A stretch of 22,225 nucleotides of DNA from Plantago elongata (Eukaryota > Streptophyta > Magnoliopsida > Lamiales > Plantaginaceae), in contig JAYMSP010002848.1 in NCBI GenBank assembly GCA_036897095.1, positions 1 through 22,225 of the forward strand, in the 5' to 3' direction. This document shows positions 1 through 7,371 of the stretch, one piece after another. Positions within the stretch are counted from its first letter, which is position 1, and each line of letters begins with the position of its first letter. A program made the position numbers and the translations under genes. Below the pieces are notes generated by a model, which was given only the letters and a program-made list of their open reading frames with translations, did no database searches and was not told the origin of the DNA.

Positions 1-483
1 AAGGGTTTTGCTAATTACATACCTCGATTACGAATTGAAAGATGGTATAGGCGGGACCGGTGAGTTGGAGAGGCGGCGAGTCGGCGGTGACCGGTAACCG
101 GCGGCGGAGGAACGAAGAAGATGGAAGAAAGGGAGAAGAAAGGGAGAAGAAATGGAGGAGAAATGGAGGACAAAGGGGAAATGGGCTGTTCTGCCCATTT
201 CCCCGATAATATCAAGACTTAGCGACGGATAAAGTTATCCGTCGCTAGGTCTAGCGACTGATAAAATTATCCGTCGCTAATGTAATTTTTAATTTTTTTA
301 AAAAATCCGTCTAATAATCTAGCGATAAAATTATCCATCACTAAATGGTGACAGATAATTTTATCCGTTGCTATTTCTAGTGACAGATAGTATCCGTCGC
401 TAGAATTAGCGATTCGTCGCTATTTTGTGACGGATATTATCCGTCGCAAAATACCGTCGCCATTTAGCTGTTTTCTTGTAGTG
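1..483. mobile_element. CACTA (En/Spm) transposon, right-hand end
   Basis: Positions 471-483 read TTTTCTTGTAGTG, the reverse complement of CACTACAAGAAAA, which is the common terminal inverted repeat of plant CACTA elements. Just inside lies a dense array of palindromic subterminal repeats (220-464), also typical of the family. Positions 60-190 are purine-rich with a GGCGGCGG core and hold no recognisable transposase. The other terminus lies left of the window, so autonomy and the 3-bp target duplication cannot be judged. The 66-residue minus-strand frame at 15-215 is low in complexity and is not called as a gene. Confidence 0.8.
220..464. repeat. CACTA subterminal palindromic repeat array
   Basis: About five or six degenerate units have the form TAGCGACGGATA, a short AT spacer, then TATCCGTCGCTA. 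Each unit is close to self-complementary and could form a hairpin. Units begin near 220, 254, 320, 350, 389 and 427. In CACTA elements such subterminal motifs bind the TNPA-type protein; that role is inferred here from the family. The units are palindromes lying against each other and lack unique spacers, so this is not a CRISPR array. Confidence 0.8.
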
Positions 484-760
484 TTGGTATCTGGAGGTAG
501 CGTATTCCTCCAACTAATCCACTCGACATTTCGGAGACTTAGAATTCACTAGAACATATAATTAAATTCGCGTTACAATAATCATATTTTAAGATCCCTA
601 CAAACAAATGGTTCTCAACCAAATTTCCCCCCTGAGTTATTCCCTAGCTCCTATAGCCAATTAATTCATGTACTAAAGATAACCATTGAGCTATTCCTTG
701 ATTTTTAAATCAATTACTTCTTGTACTTCATGCCTTAATGGTATTTAATTATGAGTTGAT

Positions 761-1536
761 TGTTAGGTAAGCTTCTTTTATAACTTTTTAGTTATATCCA
801 GAGAGCTTGAAAAATCAAGACTACTTAATATACTTATACAGTGTATGGTAGTTTGTTGTTTTACTGCTTCAAGTTTATGAAATTTGTTCAAGAGAATAAA
901 TCTCATATATTTATTCAAAAAGATTCAACTCTTTGACAAATGACAACACTTGTTGAAGGATCATAACACTTCGAACTACTAGTGATTCTCGAGCTTTGGT
1001 CACAACAGAAAGTTTAGAGAAAGATAGTAAGAATGCTTGAGAGAATACTTTCTTGATAACTGATGAGAGCATAGTTCGTATGTATATATCTCAACTTCTA
1101 AGTGGTGATATTTATAGATAAATTTGATAGTCGTTTGAATAGTACCCGTTAGACATATTTCAAATTCAATATGTTCATATCTTAGTACTCCCATACATAT
1201 CTCATTTCAGAGAGTTATGCAAGAGGATAGTGACATTTCTGTCAAACATTAAATGCACTGTAATGTATTTCGTCTAGTAGTCTCAACGGATGCATGTATT
1301 TTTCTAAAGCTTCACATGTTCCTTCTCTCAAAAACTTGTTGTCTCAGAAACTTAGTTGTAACTTTATTTTGTAAACAAAACACAAGTTTATACACAATTT
1401 TCTGGAAGCAACTATCTGAGAAGACTTTCCTCATTTGTCTTCAAATAGCTTTGTGCAAAAGGTCTGCTCCTTTGCTTAGATGCTTCCTTCTTGGTCTCCT
1501 TCAAACTAAATAAAAATTACATTCAATGACCTAACA
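761..1536 (-). mobile_element. Probable solo LTR, likely Copia-type (fossil)
   Basis: The segment is bounded by TGTTAGGT (761-768) and ACCTAACA (1529-1536), an 8-bp inverted pair with the TG...CA ends of an LTR. On the minus strand a TATA-like TATAAATATC sits at 1116-1107, about 420 bp into the repeat, a plausible U3 position. No primer-binding site, polypurine tract or gag/pol sequence lies beside it, so it looks like a solo LTR of 776 bp. The flanking 5-mers do not match, so it is probably old or the borders are slightly off. Assignment to Copia rests on length and general look only. Confidence 0.5.
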
Positions 1537-2114
1537 TCCTATTACAAGGTTTCTAAAAACTATCATACTTAGTGTATTTCTTCTTTTACAATGTTCAAGT
1601 GAACCAAGAATATTAAACATGTTTCTGAACTAAGATAAATTATTATATTGAATGATTAAAATACTAACAGATATTCCTAACACTTAGCAAATCATAAAGC
1701 AAGACTAGAATATGTTTCGTACACGTAGTGTGTTACGTAATTTCTAGTAATTAAATATGTAAAGTTGATTTGGTCTCTCTGAAATACTGTTTCTCCCAAA
1801 AGTTTTGTACTTTAAAAATAAAATACTAATTAGAAACAATTAGCATTTTGTAATTATAGATATCTGTGTTCAATATTTATAATTTTTCTTCGGGGTTCGA
1901 GTGACCTTTATTATTTTAAACGAAAATATATATAATAATAATTTTCCCTCTAAAGAAATGTTTCAGAAATTAAATGAGAGTTTAGATTTGGCGACATAAA
2001 TTAATTAGAAAATTGCATATAAGATGAACTAATATTTTGTTTTAAGAGGATGAACTATTTGAAAACAGTGTGATGATATAGGCGGCCGAGGGAGTATATA
2101 ACCAAAATTAGCCC
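1537..2114. other. AT-rich intergenic stretch
   Basis: I see no gene or RNA here. Near its right end GAGGGAGTA (2088-2096) resembles the terminal motif of Stowaway-type MITEs, whose ends usually read GGACGGAGGGAGTA next to a TA target. I found no matching left end, so at most this is a MITE remnant. Confidence 0.4.
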
Positions 2115-2117
2115 TTA

Positions 2118-2141
2118 GACCGTCCATAATGAACGCATCGT
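2118..2141 (+). repeat. PIF/Harbinger left terminal inverted repeat
   Basis: A 24-bp terminal sequence preceded by TTA. Its inner part, ACGCATCGT, is matched in inverted orientation at the right end. The next roughly 90 bp are unusually rich in CG dinucleotides (ACGACGCGTC-type motifs) compared with the AT-rich flank, as is the right end. Confidence 0.75.
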
Positions 2142-2375
2142 ACGAGACGACGCGTCATGAGGCGTCCAACGGGAGTGTAACGACGTGCCGTTACGCGACG
2201 CGACATGCGTGCACCGCAGAAGCCAATTGGCTGCTGCCACTAGGCGCACGCTGACCGATTCATTTTTTTTTTCTTTCTAAATTTCGATTTCTATCCATTT
2301 AAAAATAATAATATCTTCGAAAATATAAAATAAAAAATAAATAAATATCACCAATGGCTATGTTTTTTCGAGATC

Positions 2376-2383
2376 TATAAAAT
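2376..2383 (+). promoter_or_regulatory. TATA box candidate of PIF ORF1
   Basis: TATAAAAT lies about 120 bp upstream of the ORF1 start codon at 2502 and inside the element, a spacing that fits a plant Pol II promoter with an approximately 90-nt leader. This is inference from position and motif. Confidence 0.5.
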
Positions 2384-2501
2384 GAGACCAACCTTAATAT
2401 TTTTCAGATCACCCCAACTCCAACTCCTCTTCCCTTCTTAATTAAACTTAATAAACTCTCTTCCCCTCAAAACACCCTATCCACTTCAATTTTCCAGCGA
2501 G

Positions 2502-3622
2502 ATGGACGCGGAGTATTTCCAGTGGTTGAAAATCAACAAAGCCGACAAATACCATGAGTATATGCAAGCTCACTTTGAAAACAGTTCCTCCCAACCCCAA
2601 CCGAGTCACGTTCGACCTTTGTTCTAAAGCTCCTACCAAGATCCCTACACTCAAAATTACCAATCTCCAACCTCCCAAACACCAATGGTTTCACAAACAC
2701 CGGAAGAGGAGGTTGTTCTTGAAACGCAGCCGGAAAAACAACCGATCCGGAGGTGTGGGAAAGCGAAAGCCACCAGAGGAGTAGCAACCAACACAGCAAC
2801 CGTACAGAACAACCCATACAACGAGAGTGAGGATTTGACTCTCATCTCAGCCTACATGGAGGTTAGTCAAAATGCTATTGTTGGAGCGGAACAGAAGTAC
2901 TGTAAATTGTTCCGTCTCATTGCGAAAATGTATGAGGATATCAAGAGGATAGGAATGATGACCGGGATGGATAAATTTCATTCTCATGATTCACTTCGTG
3001 GAAGATGGGGGTGGCTAAGAGATGACATAAATCATTGGTTTATTTGTGTGGAGCGTGCTACAGTCATTGTCGGCAATCGGAGTGGCTACAATGAGTCCGA
3101 TGTGAGAGACACTGCCCAAGAAATATACAGAGAGAAATCAAAGCACCACACCTCATTTACAGCGATCAAATAGTGTGATGCCATGAAATCATACCTAAAG
3201 TGGGAACTCAAGATGAACTTGGAGGAAACCATGAAGAAGTGGGTACCACCTGGGGAGGCTGAGTTTGAGGGTGACGATGTTGATGTAAGTGATCAACCAA
3301 TGGAATTAGCAGGTGGCAATAGTGGAGTAAGCGAAACCGGGATTATGAAAGTGCGGCAAGTATCAAACGGCCTATTGGTCGTAACAAGGCCGAGAAGTTG
3401 GCTAAAAATGTCAGTTCTGGTAACTCATCAATGAATGTAATGGGCGATGGAATTACTAACTGTAATGATAATTGTCCCCAATTCCTTGAAGTGGAAAAAC
3501 AAAAGTTGGAGCTTGCTCGCGAAAAGGAGGAGCGTAAGTCAAAGGCCAAGATGATGGACACGTATTTGGCACTTATGGAAAACTATGACAACTTACCCAA
3601 CGATCACACTTACAAGCACTAG
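2502..3622 (+). pseudogene. PIF/Harbinger ORF1, Myb/SANT-like DNA-binding protein (broken)
   Basis: In this superfamily ORF1 is a SANT/trihelix-type protein that works with the transposase. The start ATG at 2502 opens with MDAEYFQWLKINK, a plausible N-terminus for this protein group. The SANT-like core follows at about 2815-3090 (YNESEDLTLISAYMEVS, then SLRGRWGWLRDDINHW). A linker (LKWELKMN, acidic stretch), the conserved RPIGRNKAEK motif (about 3372-3401) and a charged coiled-coil-like tail (LELAREKEERKSKAKMMDTY) come next. The frame is broken by TAA at 2625-2627, by TAG at 3171-3173 where Trp is likely in relatives, and by a frame change near 3345-3360. Neighbours: ORF2 starts about 480 bp downstream on the same strand. 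Plant genomes often annotate such proteins as 'glutathione S-transferase T3-like', a misnomer. Confidence 0.82.
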
Positions 3623-4099
3623 GCAAAAAACTGTTTGGATCGGACTAATGGCTAAGGATCGGAATGTGGTTTGTTTATTTTTACTTTTCCTTCTGTAGTG
3701 TGGTTTGTTTGTTTTTTTTAACTTTTCGAAGTGTGGCTTGTTTGTAATAAAATCAATGTGCATTTTGTTTGTGTTTGAATTAGAATTTGAACTTGAATTT
3801 GTCAGGCATCTCGTGAAGCATCTTATCTTTACTTTACTTTGTCGGGAATCTTGTCAGATCTTGCTGAGTCCATACACATTATATTTACTTTTGTCGGGAA
3901 TTCAATGTTGAAGTGACTCAGCTATTATTAATGAATGACACATTTTTATCTCCAACAAATTATCTATATAATGCAATCATGGAATTCATTTGTAGACACA
4001 ACACCCTCATTCCTTCTTCCACTGTATTAATTAAACTGAAAACACGCAATCCACTAATTTTTTCCAAATATAATCATCTTCAACCCAGTACCAAAAAAC
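3623..4099 (+). other. Spacer between PIF ORF1 and ORF2
   Basis: A T-rich stretch follows the ORF1 stop, with repeats of TGTGGTTTGTTTG (near 3665, 3699 and 3732). It probably contains the ORF1 3' end and the ORF2 promoter and leader. Short open frames here (for example 3705-3911 and 3913-4131) show no recognisable protein similarity. I saw no clear promoter motif. Confidence 0.4.
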
Positions 4100-5378
4100 A
4101 TTACTTCATCCGAGAACAGTTCGTCATCTGATGAACTTTTCGATGGCACTTCTACATCCAATCCTTTCCTACAAATGCAAAGCATGATAATGCAGAACAT
4201 GCCAAATGTGATCCAACACTACCAACAACAATAGGTCAAGCCATGACTTAATGGCTACACAGGTGCTTACATTGATAGAGAGCGAGAAGTGTGTGTTGCG
4301 GGCTTGGAACGAAACTACTTCGGTGTTCATCCAACATATGCATCGAAATTTCGACGGAGATTCAGAATGGAGAGACCGTTTTCGAACGGGTGGTTGGAGG
4401 TTTGTTGCGTCAAGATGATTACTTTGCATGCATGCCAGATGCTATTGGCCGGCCAGGTTTAACCACACTACAAAAATGTACCGCCGCAATTCGCATGCTT
4501 TGCTTATGGGGTATCTGCCGACTAGGTTGATGAGTATTGTCTGCTCAGTGAAAGTACGACTCTCGAGTGTCTAAATCATTTTTGTGACGTCGTTATTGCT
4601 GAGTACGGTCCAACATACATTTGCATGGCTAATGAGGCAGATTTACGAAGGTTGTTAGCAATCAACGGTGCACGAGGGTTTGTGGGCATGCTTGAGAGTA
4701 TCGACTGTATGCACTGGACATGAAAGAACTGTCCGAAGGCGTGGCACGATCAGTTCCAAGGCAGAAGTAAAAAGCCTACTCTTGTGTTAGAAGCAGTAAC
4801 ATCCCAGGATACTTGGATATGGCATTCATTCTTTGGGGTTTCCGGAAAATACAATGAATTATCAATCGTGCAACGTTCACCGGTGTTCGACAATCTCCTT
4901 AACGACACGGCCCATCAGGTCGACTTTGAGGTCAATGGCCATCAATACAACATGCCTTAATATCTAACCAGCTTGGGGTATGTTTGTTCATGCCATCCCA
5001 AATCTGGTAACTCACAAACAATTCAAGTTCTCCGAGCTTCAAGAGTCCTGCCGCAAAGATGTCGCACGTGCTTTCGGAGTTATGCAAGCATGGTTTGCAA
5101 TTATACGAAATCCGGCCCTTGTGCACAACAAAGTCATTCTCAAAAAGATTATGGATTGTTGCATAACACTCCACAACATGATAGTTGAAGATGAGCGCCA
5201 CAAATACCTAAACTATGACGAAGAAATTGAAGAGCTCGAACAAGATATCTGTGAGCATGTACCGGATCTTATTGATGGAGTTCGTATCCGTCGGGGGGCG
5301 TCTACAATAAATACTATCCCGGAATACATGAACAATTTACACCGGATGCATAGTCACGCACACCCAGCTAACAAATAA
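4100..5378 (+). pseudogene. PIF/Harbinger DDE transposase ORF2 (broken, catalytic residues lost)
   Basis: This is the DDE_Tnp_4-type transposase (the HARBI1 family), which cuts and rejoins the element ends. Landmarks in order: a Ser-rich start (SSENSSSSDELFDG, about 4109), a helical N-terminal region (YASKFRRRFRM; GRPGLTTLQKCTAAIRML at about 4449-4502), first catalytic Asp in SIDCMHW (codon 4703-4705), LVLEAVTSQDTWIWHSFFGV (about 4771-4830), the second-Asp region, and RAFGVMQAWFAIIRNPAL followed by LHNMIVEDER. The second Asp position reads NELSIV instead of NDINV (Glu, 4856-4858). The family Glu in DVERAFGV is Ala here (5064-5066). TGA at 4721-4723 replaces a Trp codon, there is TAA near 4957, and the frame changes several times. 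The last open stretch, 4980-5378, is intact to its stop. Confidence 0.85.
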
Positions 5379-5677
5379 CTTGATGGAACATATTTGGAGG
5401 CTACAGTGAAGATGGATCTTCTCCAATCGTGGTTATGTGTTTGTTTATTTAGATGTTGTGTATATGGGTTTGTTGCATTTTATTTTCATTTGATTTAAAT
5501 TCCTTGCACTGTGTTGTAATATATTCATGGTTTGTTCTATCTTAATAAAATATAAAACGTCTTCAATAAAATGCAATTTGGTTAATTTCAACTTCTAAAC
5601 AATCTTATAATATGTAAACTCCGAAAAAAAAGACGTCGCAACCACGAAGACACGTCATCACTGCAGAAAAACGCGCG

Positions 5678-5700
5678 ACGATGCGTCGTGAGCCGTCACC
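5678..5700 (-). repeat. PIF/Harbinger right terminal inverted repeat
   Basis: A 23-bp right terminus followed directly by TTA (5701-5703). Read inward on the minus strand it begins GGTGACGGCTCACG and ends in the ACGCATCGT core shared with the left end. The outer halves of the two ends have diverged. Confidence 0.7.
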
Positions 5701-5703
5701 TTA

Positions 5704-6286
5704 TGTGTTTGACGTGATAAGTTTGAATTGATGATAACAATTTGACTGAAGACTGCTTGAGCTGAATTTTACATACATACACGTTGTGTCTAAGAGAAAG
5801 ATATGTTCCCTATGCAATTAATTTAAAATTGATAATAAGTAACTAATATGATGGTGTTAAAGGTTTATTTGATGATTGGTCTTCCTTCATTGAACCCTTA
5901 CATACTGGGAGGAGAATTCATTTGTCCATATGTTAGAGTATTAATATATATATGTTTGAGTTTTCAGATGAGATGCAATTCTATTATGATCGATTTCAAC
6001 CTCTTTATGAAGAACATCCGAGTGAAAAGTTAATATGGGGCAGAGATTATCTCCGTGGGGATTCGAACCCATGTGAACGTGAGCCTGAGTCTCTAATACC
6101 ATAATATAATTCCATCACATTTAAAAGCTTTTGTAGATAGTTGTGAAATTTAAACATATATATATTAATAATCCAACACATACAATCAATGTTGATTTGT
6201 AATTTGTACACACTTCTATTTTCAATGTTCGTCGTAGTATTGTACGTAGTGGGCTAAATTAGCTACATATCATGTCACGAGAGAAT
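5704..6286. other. Intergenic DNA with a Pol III-like B box
   Basis: No convincing gene is seen. The minus strand carries GGGTTCGAATCCC (6070-6058), a match to the tRNA/SINE B-box core. About 30 bp upstream on that strand lies TGGTATTAGAG (6101-6091), where an A box would sit but only a poor match to its consensus. No cloverleaf or CCA-end context is present, so this may be a tRNA-derived SINE remnant or chance. The small frame at 5848-6033 is not recognised. Confidence 0.3.
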
Positions 6287-7315
6287 GACATTTTTGGTCC
6301 TATAATTTGGGCCAAATGGCGCATGCAGTACCACGTTCGATTGTCGTGTGACTCTTGGTCTTTTCATATGTAAAATTTGGCTTCCGTAGTCCTTTTCGCT
6401 GATGTGGCACCAGGTCAATGGTTGTGGCTCGACTTTGACTACCGTCTCACTTGCCACATCATAATTACATGAGTTTAATGCAAAAAATAAATTTCAAAAA
6501 TTCAAAAATAAAATAAATAAATCTCCAAAATGAAAAATAAAAAATAAATAAATAAATTTCCAAAATGAAAAACAAAAACAACTCAAATCAATTTAATCCA
6601 ATTCAATTCGATCAAATGGAGATAGGCCAATACACAGCAGCTTCACATACATTGGTTGGAAATTCAACGATCTAAACTGGACTGCTCGTCTTCCTCCACC
6701 TTCAGCGACTACAAAAGTAATTGATCCGACGAATTCCAAACCACCTCCTCCCAAAGTCGCTGCCTTTTCCTCGCCTCAACTCCGGCGACCTCATCCCTTA
6801 CATCGTCACCGACATATCCTCATCAGACATCGACCAACATAAACAATCCGCCTCCTCGCCTAAAATAAATCGGAGAATCAAATTGAATTCGCCCGAGCCA
6901 AAACAATTAAGCCTCAATTTCAATTCATCCTTCAATCTAGATATCTCCAGTTACAGAAGTGGATTAGTAGTAGTTTGGTATCTATTACTATGTTTATAGA
7001 CCCACTGAATTTGTTACTAGGTGGGTTGCTCCTTTCCTTCTTCTCTGTCGGTCTTGTAATGGTAATCTTTAATCTCTTTTTCATATATTTTAGTTAATAT
7101 TAATTATAGTTTCACATTTATTTTTAGTTTTTGAATTCTTTTTTGCATTTATTGTTATTTGAGGTGGCAGATGAGTTGGCGGTCAAATTGGACCAATGCA
7201 TTTGACTCGAGTGACATGTTAACGAAAAAGGCGACGGAAGCCAAAATCTAAAATTATAAGGATTAAGGATCACGCGAAACGTCAAACATACCCAAACTAT
7301 AGAATCAAAAATGCC
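6287..7315. mobile_element. MULE-like non-autonomous element with long terminal inverted repeats
   Basis: The left end GACATTTTTGGTCCTATA (from 6287) pairs with the right end, which read inward from 7315 is GGCATTTTTGATTCTATA. Both continue into TTTGGG. The inverted similarity extends about 155-175 bp on each side (6287-6460 and 7161-7315) and includes a shared TTTGGCTTCCGT about 70-90 bp from each end. Long inverted repeats around a non-transposase interior fit a Mutator-like element. No transposase is present. I found no clear 9-bp target duplication, so superfamily and exact ends are uncertain. It sits about 60 bp upstream of the surviving DGAT2 exon 1 frame. Confidence 0.62.
6600..7066 (+). 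other. Coding-like cargo inside the MULE-like element
   Basis: This GC-richer interior contrasts with AT-rich sequence on both sides. It holds an open plus-strand frame, 6721-6999 (about 92 codons, Ser/Pro-rich with SSSDIDQHKQSASSPK, starting at a TTG). A second frame (about 6630-6845) reads FTYIGWKFNDLNWTARLPPP. After 7001 a hydrophobic run, PLNLLLGGLLLSFFSVGLVM, precedes a GTAATC donor-like site. I do not recognise the protein. It may be a captured host gene fragment, as in Pack-MULEs, but this is inference from composition and context. Confidence 0.35.
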
Positions 7316-7371
7316 AGTAGATTCACAGTACTACTCCTATAGTATACATTAATGCACAACTCCTTTCTTGC

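Larger units (their letters stand above)
2118..5700 (+). mobile_element. PIF/Harbinger DNA transposon, full length but decayed
   Basis: The element is 3,583 bp, flanked by TTA on both sides (2115-2117 and 5701-5703), the 3-bp target duplication typical of PIF/Harbinger. Its termini are imperfect inverted repeats: the left begins GACCGTCCATAATG, the right (read inward) begins GGTGACGGCTCACG, and both continue into a shared CGCATCGT. It carries the two genes the superfamily requires, in the usual order and on one strand: a Myb/SANT-like ORF1 (2502-3622) and a DDE transposase ORF2 (about 4100-5378). Both have several stops and frame changes, and catalytic residues are replaced, so it cannot be autonomous. 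It could still be mobilised in trans if its ends remain recognisable. Confidence 0.88.

Noticed and set aside
220-464. CRISPR-like array
   Set aside because: The units are palindromes without unique spacers, next to a CACTA terminus in a plant genome.
1253-1513. 86-codon plus-strand frame
   Set aside because: It lies within the solo LTR candidate, on the strand opposite to its TATA box, and shows no protein-family features.
2533-2817. Minus-strand frames opposite PIF ORF1 (2448-2845)
   Set aside because: They are shadows of the plus-strand ORF1, which has recognisable SANT-like motifs and the family's order of parts.
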